The translations under genes and the position numbers were made by a program. A DNA stretch of 64,000 nucleotides, from contig CAXXXY010000002.1 of NCBI GenBank assembly GCA_963667515.2, forward strand, positions 1-64,000. Reading direction: 5' to 3'. Below are positions 14,541-22,681 of this stretch, piece after piece. Positions within the stretch are counted from its first letter, which is position 1; every line of letters starts with the position of its first letter. Source of the DNA: VYDC01 sp963667515. Its GTDB lineage: Bacteria > Chloroflexota > Dehalococcoidia > UBA2979. The notes under the pieces were generated by a model. That model was given only the letters and a program-made list of their open reading frames with translations. It searched no databases and was not told the DNA's origin.

Positions 14541-16880
14541 CTACTCCTCGGTCCCGCCGACGGGCGCGCTCCCGCTCGCCGCGGCGCTGGCGGCCGCCGG
14601 CCCGCCCGCGGCGTCCGGTCCCAGCACCGAGCGCTCCAGCAGCTCGGCGATGTCGAAGGGGCGGATGCGCCCCTCCTCCTCCGGCTCCACGGCCGGCACG
14701 CCGTCCTCGAACATCTGGATGCAGAACGGGCAGTTGGAGATCACCTCGCCTGCCCCGGTGGCGATCGCCTCCTCGGAGCGGACGTGGTTCACACGGCGCT
14801 CGCCGATCTCCTCCTGCCACATATTCCCGCCGCCCGCGCCGCAGCAGAGGCCGCGGCTGCGCGAGCGCTCCATCTCCGTCACCTCGGTGCCGGGGATGAA
14901 GGCGAGGATCTCACGCGGCGCCTCATAGACGCCGTTGAGGCGGCCGAGGTAGCAGGAGTCGTGGTAGGTGACGCTGGTGTCCACCTCGTGCTTCGCGGTG
15001 AGCGAGCCGTCGCCCAGCGCGCGAGCGAGGAACTCCGAGTGGTGCAGCACCTCGAAGTTGCCGCCGAACTGCGGATACTCGTTCTTGAAGGTGTTGAAGC
15101 AGTGCGGGCAGTTGGTGATCACCTTCTGCACGTTCTTCTCGCGGAACGTCTCCACCAGCTGCTGCGCGAGTATCTGGAAGAGGTACTCGTTGCCCAGCCG
15201 CCGCGCCGGGTCGCCGTTGCAGGTCTCCTCTTGCCCCAGCACGCCGAACGAAGAGCCGGCCTCCCGCAGCAGGCGGAAGACGGACTTCGTGACGGGCAGG
15301 TTGCGCTCCACGAGCGAGCCGGAGCAGCCGACCCAGTAGAGGTACTCCTGCGTGCCGTCGAAGATCGGCACGTCGCCCAGGCCCTCCATCCACGTGGTGC
15401 GCTCCAGCGCGGTGCCGCGCCATGGGTGGCCGCGCACCTCGATGTTCTCGAGCGCGGCCTGCGCGGTGGCGGGCACGCGCGCCTCGTCCATCACCAGGTA
15501 GCGCCGCATGTCGACGATGGTGGGCACGTGCTCGATGAGCACGGGGCACTCCTGCACGCAGGCGCCGCAGGTCCGGCAGGCCCACAGCGTCTCGTCCTGG
15601 ATCACGTCGCCGACCATCGCCACGGGCGAGACCGCGCGCACGTCGCCGCCCTCGTGGCCGGCGCGCTGCACGGCGGGCCCGACATCAGCGAGGTGACTCT
15701 TCAGGTCCTGGATCAGGTGCATCGGCGAGAGCGGCTGGCCCGCGAGGCTGGCGGGGCAGACGGCGGTGCAGCGCCCGCAGCGCACGCAGGCGTCCAGCTC
15801 GAAGAGCTGCTTCCAGGTGAAGTCCTGGATCTGGCCGACGCCGAAGACCTCGCGCTCCTCGATGTTCTCGATCGTGGTCAGGCGGCCGGGCGCGTCGCTC
15901 CGCAGCAGGTAGGCGTTCACCGGCGCGAAGATCAGGTGGTCGAGCTTGGTGAAGACGATCAGCCCCAGCCAGCCGAAGGCCAGCCCGACGTGCCCCCACC
16001 AGCCGAGGCGGTGCGCGTCCAGCAGCTGGCTCTCGCGGAACTCGAAGAGGTCCAGCAGCTCCGCGAAGCCCCACGAGACGAAGGACCAGCGCCCCCAGTC
16101 GAACTCGGTCTCGGCCTGCGCGCGCACGGCGGCCTCGCCGGCCGCGGCGGCCTCGGTGGCGAGGGCCGCGACGGCAGCGAGGCGCAGCCCCTCCACCAGG
16201 AAGCCGGTCACCAGCACGAGCCCGAGGCCGACGAGGACCAGGTGGTCCTCCAGCCGCTCGTCCCAGCGGACGCGCGCGAAGTCGGCGACGTAGCGGCGGT
16301 AGAGCATCATCCCCACGCCGACGAGCCCGATCAGCCCGAACAGGTCGCCGTAGAAGGAGAAGAACAGGTAGTAGTCGCCCGTGAGGAAGTCGAGCGGGGT
16401 GTCGTCCTGTAGCGCGACCTGCGCCGTCACCGCGGTCAGCACCACGATCGAGGAGAAGATCGCCCAGTGCGCGATGCCAGCGTAGCGGTCGCGCCGCAGC
16501 CGGTCCTGCGCCAGGCCGAGGCGCGTCGCGTTCCACAGCCGCTGGCCCACGCCGTCGAAGACGCCCGGCGTCGGCTGGCCGATCGCCCACAGCGTGGCGT
16601 GCCGCACGAAGCCGTAGACCAGCAGCCCCGTGAGCGCCGCCAGGAAGACGTAGACCGCCCACGCCTGGCTGACGTTGAAGAAGATCACGCGATCGGCTTC
16701 GGGCTCGTCGCTGCCGAAGGCCGCCAGCAGCGCGGCTGCCGCGACCAGCCCGGCGCCCGCGAGCGCCGCCCCCGGCCCCCACAGCCGATCGAGGCTGCGG
16801 CGCGGCATGGTGCGCGAGGCGCCGGCCCGCCCCTCGGCGGGGGGGCCGCTGCCCGCGATCACGGTGGGCGCGTCCGACAT
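14541..16880 (-). CDS. membrane-bound HdrD/FadF-like Fe-S ETF:quinone oxidoreductase
   Basis: A 779-residue protein. The N-terminal 330 residues carry about six membrane helices of NarI/HdrE type (GAALAGAGLVAAAALLAAF is the first). Two [4Fe-4S] ferredoxin motifs follow, CVRCGRCTAVCPA and CRTCGACVQECPV. The C-terminal 350 residues hold two CCG domains (NCPHCFNTF, GLCCGAGGGNMW, NCPFCIQMF) of the heterodisulfide-reductase D type. In actinobacteria and relatives such proteins take electrons from EtfAB and pass them to menaquinone. The position directly ahead of etfB and etfA supports that role. ATG 16880 is preferred; the 18 codons upstream are Arg-rich. Shown: domains; inferred: menaquinone as acceptor. 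Confidence 0.88.
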   Translation of the reverse strand: MSDAPTVIAGSGPPAEGRAGASRTMPRRSLDRLWGPGAALAGAGLVAAAALLAAFGSDEPEADRVIFFNVSQAWAVYVFLAALTGLLVYGFVRHATLWAIGQPTPGVFDGVGQRLWNATRLGLAQDRLRRDRYAGIAHWAIFSSIVVLTAVTAQVALQDDTPLDFLTGDYYLFFSFYGDLFGLIGLVGVGMMLYRRYVADFARVRWDERLEDHLVLVGLGLVLVTGFLVEGLRLAAVAALATEAAAAGEAAVRAQAETEFDWGRWSFVSWGFAELLDLFEFRESQLLDAHRLGWWGHVGLAFGWLGLIVFTKLDHLIFAPVNAYLLRSDAPGRLTTIENIEEREVFGVGQIQDFTWKQLFELDACVRCGRCTAVCPASLAGQPLSPMHLIQDLKSHLADVGPAVQRAGHEGGDVRAVSPVAMVGDVIQDETLWACRTCGACVQECPVLIEHVPTIVDMRRYLVMDEARVPATAQAALENIEVRGHPWRGTALERTTWMEGLGDVPIFDGTQEYLYWVGCSGSLVERNLPVTKSVFRLLREAGSSFGVLGQEETCNGDPARRLGNEYLFQILAQQLVETFREKNVQKVITNCPHCFNTFKNEYPQFGGNFEVLHHSEFLARALGDGSLTAKHEVDTSVTYHDSCYLGRLNGVYEAPREILAFIPGTEVTEMERSRSRGLCCGAGGGNMWQEEIGERRVNHVRSEEAIATGAGEVISNCPFCIQMFEDGVPAVEPEEEGRIRPFDIAELLERSVLGPDAAGGPAAASAAASGSAPVGGTEE

Positions 16881-16985
16881 CTTGCGCTCCCTCTCCACTG
16901 CCCGCCGCTGTGGCGGCCGCACCCCTCGCCGCATCGGCCGCTACGCGGCCCGCCCCCGCGCCCGTCCGGCGCGCCGGGCGCGTCG

Positions 16986-18548
16986 CTAAGCCGTCGCGGG
17001 CTGCCCGTAGTGATCGCGCAGCTCGTTCTTGAGGATCTTGCCCATGTGGTTGCGGGGCAGCTCCTGCACCCACTCGTAGTGCGCGGGCGCCTTGTAGGAG
17101 GCGAGGCGGGTCTTCACGAACTCCGTGAGCTGGGCGTCCTCCACCTGCTCGCCGGCGACCGGGACGAGCACCGCCTTCACGATCTCGCCCCACTCCACGT
17201 CGGGCACGCCGATCACGGCGGCCTCGGCCACGGCGGGGTGATCCTCCAGCACCTGCTCGATCTCGGCGGGCGCGATGTTCTCGCCGCCGCGGATGATCAT
17301 GTCCTTCACGCGGCCGGTGATGAAGAGGTAGCCGTCCTCGTCGAAGCGGCCCACGTCGCCGGTGTGCAGCCAGCCCGCGGCGAGCGCCTCCGCCGTCTCC
17401 TCGCCGCGGCCCTGGTACTCGCGCATGACGCGATCGCCCTGCACGCAGATCTCGCCCTCCTCGCCGGTGGCGAGCCGCCGGTTGTCGGGGGCGAGGATGG
17501 CGATGTCCAGGTCCGGCATCGGGCGGCCGACGGAGCGCAGCCGCTCCACCTTGCGCTCGATCTCCTCGGGCGTGCCTACAAGCGTGTGGTCGTCCGGCGA
17601 GAGGTAGGTGAGCGTCGAGGTCGACTCCGTCTGCCCGTAGGCGTTCATCAGCCCGCACTCGAAGACCTCGCAGGCCTTGCGCACCACCTCGAAGGGCATC
17701 GGCGCGGCGCCGTAGGTGATGAGCCGGAGCGAGGAGAGGTCGTACTGGTCGAAGTCGTCGACCCCCATGAGGCGCTTGAGCATCGTCGGCACGACGAAGG
17801 CGTGGGTCACGCGCTCGCGCTCGACGGTGGCGAGCCACGCCTGCGGGTCGAACTGCGGCAGGATCGCGAGCCGCCGCCCCGACCACACCGAACCGAGCAT
17901 CGTCGTCGCGCCCGCGATGTGGAAGAACGGCACGGAGACCAGCGTCACCTCCTGCTCGGCGCTCGGGTCCGCCGGCGCCTGGGTGTTGATGACGTAGGCC
18001 GTGAGCGTCTTGTGCGTGAGCACCACGCCCTTCGGCTGGGCAGTGGTGCCCGAGGTGTAGATGATCAGCGCGGGATCGGAGTCGTCGACCTCGCGGTAGA
18101 ACGGCTCCTCGGCGCCCTGCGCGCGCAGCTGCTCGAGGGTCTGCTCGCCCTCGGGGGCGAAGTCGAGCGCGTAGACGTGCTGCAGCGTGGGCAGCGACGG
18201 TCGCACCTGCTGCTGCAGCGGGTAGTAGCGCTCCGCCACGAACAGCACGTTCACGTTCGCGGCGTTCACCATGTACGCCAGCTCGTCGGCGCGCGCGCGG
18301 TAGTTGAGCGGCACGAAGGTCGCGCCGACCATCGCTGTGGCGTAATAGACCTCCGGGAACGCCACCGCGTTCACCGACATCACGCCGACGTTGTGGCCCT
18401 TGCCCACGCCGAGCACGGCGAGGGCGTGCGCCAGTCGCTGCGCGCGAGCCAGCAGCTGCGGGTACGTGACGCTCTCGTTCGGGTCGGTCAGCGCGACCCG
18501 GTCCGGCACGCTCCCCGCCGTGATAGTGAGGAACTCGGCGGTGTTCAT
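16986..18548 (-). CDS. acyl-CoA synthetase (AMP-forming, ANL superfamily)
   Basis: A 520-residue adenylating enzyme. The P-loop-like A3 motif IIYTSGTTAQPKGVV lies near residue 165, A5 is MNAYGQTESTS (about 310), A7 is GWLHTGDVGRFDEDGY, A8 is GRVKDMIIRGGENIAPAEIE, and the A10 Lys is in RNHMGKILKNEL. It would activate a fatty or aromatic acid to its CoA thioester. Specificity cannot be read from the sequence. It lies upstream of the ETF operon on the same strand (105 bases), fitting a beta-oxidation-type module with the crotonases. ATG 18548 follows a GGGAGGG-rich ribosome-binding site. Confidence 0.9.
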   Translation of the reverse strand: MNTAEFLTITAGSVPDRVALTDPNESVTYPQLLARAQRLAHALAVLGVGKGHNVGVMSVNAVAFPEVYYATAMVGATFVPLNYRARADELAYMVNAANVNVLFVAERYYPLQQQVRPSLPTLQHVYALDFAPEGEQTLEQLRAQGAEEPFYREVDDSDPALIIYTSGTTAQPKGVVLTHKTLTAYVINTQAPADPSAEQEVTLVSVPFFHIAGATTMLGSVWSGRRLAILPQFDPQAWLATVERERVTHAFVVPTMLKRLMGVDDFDQYDLSSLRLITYGAAPMPFEVVRKACEVFECGLMNAYGQTESTSTLTYLSPDDHTLVGTPEEIERKVERLRSVGRPMPDLDIAILAPDNRRLATGEEGEICVQGDRVMREYQGRGEETAEALAAGWLHTGDVGRFDEDGYLFITGRVKDMIIRGGENIAPAEIEQVLEDHPAVAEAAVIGVPDVEWGEIVKAVLVPVAGEQVEDAQLTEFVKTRLASYKAPAHYEWVQELPRNHMGKILKNELRDHYGQPATA

Positions 18549-18582
18549 CGTCCCCCCTCGGCCCTCCCGGGGGCGCTGAGCG

Positions 18583-19032
18583 CTACCCCTCGATCGAGCC
18601 CGGCGACACCGAGAGCGAGTCATCCGAGCGCTCGATCTCGATCCGTCGCAGGTCCAACCCGTCGCCCGACATCCCGCGACCCGAGATGTCATACATCGAT
18701 CCGCTGCAGGCATCAAAGAAGACGCCCGCCGCCGCGGCCCCCGATCTCGCCCCGGCCGGGGCGAGATCGGGGCGGAACGTCACCCGGCAGCTGCTCCGCC
18801 CGCGCGGGTTGTGCGGGTCGACGTCGGAGAGCGCCAGGAGCTCTCCGTCCGCGAGCCGCACCACGAAGAAGCCGTCCGTGGCGCGGTAGACCACCGAGCC
18901 CCGCGGATACTCGTCGACCCGCCCGAGGTCGATGTTGTTGCTCCCCAGGAGCGGCAGCAGCGCCAGGACGGCGACCGCCCCGACCACCCCGGCGACGAAG
19001 AGGCCACCCCCGACGAGGCAGCCCAGCCGCAC
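18583..19032 (-). CDS. membrane-anchored degenerate Rieske-like protein, paralogue A
   Basis: A 149-residue protein with one N-terminal membrane helix (residues 5-30, GLFVAGVVGAVAVLALLPLL). A small beta-rich domain follows: GFFVVRLADGELLALSDVDP, then RSSCRVTFRP, then GVFFDACSGSMYD. The pattern mimics a Rieske ferredoxin fold, but the usual Cys-x-His and Cys-x2-His ligands are reduced to two isolated Cys. They might form a disulfide rather than bind a cluster. The gene at 19212-19760 has the same layout. A 34-bp perfect palindrome sits inside the coding region. Function unknown. Confidence 0.6.
   Translation of the reverse strand: MRLGCLVGGGLFVAGVVGAVAVLALLPLLGSNNIDLGRVDEYPRGSVVYRATDGFFVVRLADGELLALSDVDPHNPRGRSSCRVTFRPDLAPAGARSGAAAAGVFFDACSGSMYDISGRGMSGDGLDLRRIEIERSDDSLSVSPGSIEG
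18739..18772. repeat. 34-bp perfect palindrome inside a coding region
   Basis: The sequence from 18739 to 18772 is a perfect palindrome centred on CCCGGCCGGG. It encodes the PDLAPAGARSG segment of the Rieske-like paralogue A and would form a 17-bp hairpin in mRNA. The paralogue at 19212 lacks this segment, so it is probably an insertion between the two cysteine motifs. Confidence 0.9.
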
Positions 19033-19211
19033 GCCGGTCGGCTCCTCGTGCGGCCCAGCCAGTCCGCACCCCCAGCCCCTCGTGGCCGCCGCTCAGAGCC
19101 GCCGCTCGCCGCCGGAGCCTGCACGACGCCCGGCCGCGAAACGGCGCAACTATATACGGCGCGGCGGCCGCGGCGCGACGCGACCGGCGCGCAGCGCTGC
19201 GCACGCCGAGG

Positions 19212-19760
19212 TCAGTCGCTGGCGTCGACCAGCTCGACGCTGACGTGCTGCAACCCGTCGTCGGCCGTGCCGACCAGCACGAACGGCGTGCGCAGCGGCT
19301 CGTCGGCGCCCGCGAGCGCGTCGCCCGTCACCGCCCACAGCGCGCCGCTGCACGGATCCTCGAAGGCGCCGGCGACGCCGCGCGGGTTGCGGGGGCGGCC
19401 GCGATCGTCCTCGGGCAGGTAGCGCACCGCGCAGCCGGAGCTCTCCACCTGCCCGTCGATCGCGCGCAGCCGACCGTCCTCCAGCCCGACGACGTAGATC
19501 GCCTCCTCGGGGAAAGCCACGACGACGCCGATCGCGTAGTCGGAGAGCGTCCCCGCGTCGAAGTAGCGCACCTCGATGCCGGAGCCGCGCAGGTTCCCCC
19601 AGATCACCGTCGCGATGGCGAGCACCGAGACGACGAGCAGCGCGAGCGGCCCCCACGCGACGCCGCGGAGCGACGCCGGCATCAGCCGCCGGAGGCGCGC
19701 GCTGAGTGCTCCCCGGCCACTCTCCGCGGGCGCGTCGACGTCGCGCGGCTCGCGGCTCAC
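19212..19760 (-). CDS. membrane-anchored degenerate Rieske-like protein, paralogue B
   Basis: A 182-residue protein with a cytoplasmic Arg-rich N-terminus, one membrane helix (about residues 34-54, WGPLALLVVSVLAIATVIWG) and an external beta domain. The domain repeats the layout of the neighbour at 18583: EEAIYVVGLEDGRLRAIDGQ, SSGCAVRYLPEDDRGRPRNP, FEDPCSGALWAVTG. The two Cys align with those of paralogue A; the histidines needed for a Rieske cluster are absent. Its GTG start overlaps the TGA of the upstream crotonase gene, so the two are coupled. The function is unknown; a membrane redox or sensor protein tied to the acyl-CoA module is possible. Confidence 0.62.
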   Translation of the reverse strand: MSREPRDVDAPAESGRGALSARLRRLMPASLRGVAWGPLALLVVSVLAIATVIWGNLRGSGIEVRYFDAGTLSDYAIGVVVAFPEEAIYVVGLEDGRLRAIDGQVESSGCAVRYLPEDDRGRPRNPRGVAGAFEDPCSGALWAVTGDALAGADEPLRTPFVLVGTADDGLQHVSVELVDASD

Positions 19761-20491
19761 GCGCCCGCCCGCGCGGCGCCGGCCGCCACCGCGTCCGCGA
19801 GCCGTCGCTCCAGCGCGAGGCCCTGCGGAAGCGGCAGCTCGAGGCCCGCGAGCACGGCGCGCTTCGCCGCGCGCAGCGCGCCGGGCGGGGCCGCCGCGAG
19901 CCGCTCCGCCCAGGCCTCGGCGGTGGGCCGCAGCTCCTCGCGCGGCACCACGGCGTGCAGCAGCCCCAGCTCGCGCGCGCGCCGCGCCTCCAGCGGATCG
20001 CCCGTGTGCAGCATGCGTGCCGCCTCGCCCGCCGGCAGCTGGCGCGGCAGCAGCTGCGTGCCGCCCGCCGAGGGGATATAGCCGAGCCCCACCTCCGGCA
20101 GCGCCAGCAGCGTGCCCTCGGCGGCGAGGCGCAGGTCACAGGCGAGCGCCAGCTCCAGCCCCGCGCCGTAGGCGAAGCCGTGGAGCACCGCGACCAGCGG
20201 CAGCTCCAGCGAGCCGAGCAGCCCCCACACGTCGCGGCGCAGGCGCGCCTCGCGAGCGTCGAGGAGCGAGGGCGCGGTGCCGAACTCGGAGATGTCGGCG
20301 CCCGCGCTGAAGGCGCGATCGCCCGCGCCCTCGAAGACGACGACGCGCATGGTGGGGTCGTCCCGAGCGAGGGTCAGCGCCTCCCACAGCGCGTCGCGCA
20401 GCGCGAGGTCGATCGCGTTCAGCTTCTCCGGCCGGTCGAGCCGCAGCCAGAGCGCGTCGCCGCGCCGCTCCACCGCGAGGCCGCTAGCCAC
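19757..20491 (-). CDS. enoyl-CoA hydratase/isomerase (crotonase) family protein
   Basis: A 244-residue crotonase. The oxyanion-hole segments are FSAGADISEFG and LHGFAYGAGLELALACD. Both Glu residues used by true hydratases are present, 20 residues apart, in GLELAL and ALPEVGLGY. It would hydrate trans-2-enoyl-CoA esters. It is coupled to the membrane protein downstream. The next gene upstream on this strand, another crotonase at 21654, is separated from it only by IS481 copy 3, so the two were probably adjacent before insertion. Start GTG 20491. Confidence 0.88.
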   Translation of the reverse strand: MASGLAVERRGDALWLRLDRPEKLNAIDLALRDALWEALTLARDDPTMRVVVFEGAGDRAFSAGADISEFGTAPSLLDAREARLRRDVWGLLGSLELPLVAVLHGFAYGAGLELALACDLRLAAEGTLLALPEVGLGYIPSAGGTQLLPRQLPAGEAARMLHTGDPLEARRARELGLLHAVVPREELRPTAEAWAERLAAAPPGALRAAKRAVLAGLELPLPQGLALERRLADAVAAGAARAGA

Positions 20492-20602
20492 GCGCGGCCC
20501 CGCCCGCGATCGCGCGGCGCTGCTCGGCGGGCGGCGGCTCAGGGAGACGGGCGCGCGCGGTCATGCCGATCATCGTCGCGCTCCCCCGCCGCGCCGGCTA
20601 GC

Positions 20603-21652
20603 TGTAGTTCCCACGTAGGTTGTTGACAGGATGAGGGGCCTCGCCCGCTGCTGTGTGTGACAGCACGGCAGTAGCGAGGAGAGGACACCCTCATGGCCCA
20701 TCGTAACGCGCGGCTGACGCCGCTGACCCGACTCGAGCTCGTGCGGGAAGTGGACGCCGGCTGGCCCCAGGCTGAGGTCGCTCGCCACTTCCGCGTCTCC
20801 CGCCACACCGTTGCCAAGTGGCTGGGGCGCTTCCGGGCGGAGGGAGCGGCAGGGCTCGAGGACCGCAGCTCCGCCCCGCGCGCGCATCCCCGGCGCACGC
20901 CGCCCGAGCTGGAGCGACGCATCTGCGCCGTGCGACGCACGCAGGGATTCGGGCCGCATCGCATCCAGTGGGCGCTCGGGGTCGCCCGCTCCACGGTCTA
21001 CGCCGTGCTGCGGCGCCGCGGCCTCAACCGGCTCGACCGCCTGCACCGCGTCACCCGGGAGCCGGTCCGCTACGAGCACGACGCCCCCGGCGACCTGCTG
21101 CATCTCGACGTGAAGAAGCTCGGGCGCGTCCCCGAGGGCGGCGGCAAGCGAATGGCGCCTGGCTTCGCCGAGACGCGCTCCGGGCCGCATTCGCGGCGTT
21201 CGCTGGGGCTGGAGTACCTACACGTCGCCGTCGACGACCACAGCCGTTACGCCTACGTCTCCGTCCTGCCCGACGAGCGTGGCGCGAGCTGCGCCGCCTT
21301 CCTCGAGCAGGCGCTCGCGGCCTTCCGCCGGCGTGGCGTGCGCGTGCGCCGGGTCCTGACCAACAACGCGAAGGCCTACACCGTCGCCCGCAGCTTCCAC
21401 GGCGCCGCCGCTGCCGCAGACGTGCGGCTGTCGCACACGCGGCCCTACCGCCCGCAGACGAACGGCAAAGCCGAGCGTTTCATCCAGATCCTGCAGAACG
21501 AGTGGGCCTACGCCCGCCCCTACCGCTCCAACGCCGAGCGGCTGCGCCAGCTCCCACGCTGGCTCTACCGCTACAATCACCGCCGACCGCACGGCGGCGT
21601 CGGCGGGGCCGTCCCCGCCTCCCGCCTGTGAACAACCTTCCTGGGTAGTACA
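20603..21652 (+). mobile_element. IS481-family insertion sequence, copy 3 of 4
   Basis: A 1,050-bp copy with CTAG flanks at 20598-20601 and 21654-21657 and spacer bases c and g, as in copy 2. The right CTAG contains the TAG stop of the downstream-facing crotonase gene (21654-22451), which is left intact. It splits a probable two-crotonase operon and could block read-through transcription. Its transposase lacks a catalytic Asp, so it can move only if another copy supplies enzyme. Confidence 0.95.
20693..21631 (+). CDS. IS481-family transposase (copy 3), catalytic Asp224 replaced by Asn
   Basis: A full-length 312-residue transposase. The second catalytic residue of the DDE triad is changed: VLTNNAKAY here against VLTDNAKAY in the other three copies. 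The cause is a single G-to-A change at 21362. Asp139 and Glu261 are intact, and residue 298 is Arg as in copy 2. Loss of a metal-binding Asp should abolish strand cleavage and transfer while leaving DNA binding, so it could act as a dominant inhibitor. Confidence 0.93.
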   Translation: MAHRNARLTPLTRLELVREVDAGWPQAEVARHFRVSRHTVAKWLGRFRAEGAAGLEDRSSAPRAHPRRTPPELERRICAVRRTQGFGPHRIQWALGVARSTVYAVLRRRGLNRLDRLHRVTREPVRYEHDAPGDLLHLDVKKLGRVPEGGGKRMAPGFAETRSGPHSRRSLGLEYLHVAVDDHSRYAYVSVLPDERGASCAAFLEQALAAFRRRGVRVRRVLTNNAKAYTVARSFHGAAAAADVRLSHTRPYRPQTNGKAERFIQILQNEWAYARPYRSNAERLRQLPRWLYRYNHRRPHGGVGGAVPASRL

Positions 21653-21653
21653 G

Positions 21654-22451
21654 CTAGCGCCCCTCGAAGCGGGGCGGGCGGCGATCGAGGAAGGCGCGCA
21701 CCCCCTCCTCGCGGTCGGCCGTGTCCTGCAGCAGCACCGTCAGGTCGTGCTCCAGCCGCAGCGCCTGCGCGAGCGGCAGCTCGAGGCCTCGCGCCACCGC
21801 CTCCTTGGCGAAGCGCGTCGCCACGGGGCCACGCTCGGCGATGCGCCGCGCCACGGCGCGCACGGCCGCGACGGCGCCGCCCGCCGGCGCGACCTCCGAG
21901 ACGAGGCCGATGCGCATCGCCTCGGCGGCGTCGATCTCCTCGGCGGTGAGCAGCAGCCGCAACGCCTGCGCCCGCCCCACGGCGCGCGGCAGCCGCTGCG
22001 TCCCGCCCCCGCGCGGCACGCGCCCCATGGCGACCTCGGGCAGCGCGAGGCTGGCGCCCTCCTCGGCGACGCGCACGTCGCAGGCGAGCGCCAGCTCGAG
22101 CCCCGCGGAGAGCGCGCGGCCGCGCACCGCGCACACCGTCGGCTGCGGCAGCGCGGCCAGCGCCTCGAAGGCCGCGCCCAGCGGCGGCGCGCCCGCCTCG
22201 GCAGCAGCGAGCGCGCGCTCCTCCCAGCCGAGGCCGAGGTCGGGGCCGACGGGCGCAACGACCACGGCGCGCGCGGCGTCCGGCTCCGCCGCCAGCGAGG
22301 CGCAGGCCGCGGCGAGCGCATCGAGCGTAGCGCGGTCGAAGCGGCCGCCCGGCGGGTCGAGCGCGAGCGTCGCCACGCCGTCCTCGACGGTGAGCTGCGC
22401 GGGGCCCTGGGCGGCGCCCTGCCCGGGGCGCCCTGGCGTGCCGGCGGACAT
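21654..22451 (-). CDS. enoyl-CoA hydratase/isomerase family protein
   Basis: A 265-residue crotonase-fold protein, paralogous to the gene at 19757. It has LSAGLELALACDVRVAEEG and ASLALPEVAMGRVPRGGG, so both catalytic Glu positions are filled. The first oxyanion-hole segment is less typical (GPDLGLGWEERAL) than the usual AGAD motif, so substrate or reaction may differ. The C-terminal half (RAFLDRRPPRFEG) has the usual hydratase ending. ATG 22451 is preceded by GAGG. The stop codon lies in the CTAG duplicated by IS481 copy 3. Confidence 0.85.
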   Translation of the reverse strand: MSAGTPGRPGQGAAQGPAQLTVEDGVATLALDPPGGRFDRATLDALAAACASLAAEPDAARAVVVAPVGPDLGLGWEERALAAAEAGAPPLGAAFEALAALPQPTVCAVRGRALSAGLELALACDVRVAEEGASLALPEVAMGRVPRGGGTQRLPRAVGRAQALRLLLTAEEIDAAEAMRIGLVSEVAPAGGAVAAVRAVARRIAERGPVATRFAKEAVARGLELPLAQALRLEHDLTVLLQDTADREEGVRAFLDRRPPRFEGR

Positions 22452-22681
22452 GCGCGCCTCCTCGCACGAAACGGTAGCACCGGCGCGCGGCGCCGCGCCC
22501 CGGTCGCGCCCGCGGGCCACGCCGTCGAGCCGCGTCCGCCTCGCTCCCGCGCGCGCCCTCGCGCGGCGCGCTGAGCAGAGGGGGGCGGTGGACGCCGCCC
22601 GCGCGCGTTGCCACTATCGGCGAGCCTGTCCCTGTCTCAAGGGGGCCGGCCGTGGCGCGGGCGGGCAGTGCGGGAGCGGCG

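Noticed and set aside
14430..16412. 660-codon frame opposite the HdrD-like gene (and similar long frames opposite the acyl-CoA ligase and leu genes)
   Set aside because: High third-position GC keeps the complementary frames open; motifs and ribosome-binding sites support only the annotated strand.
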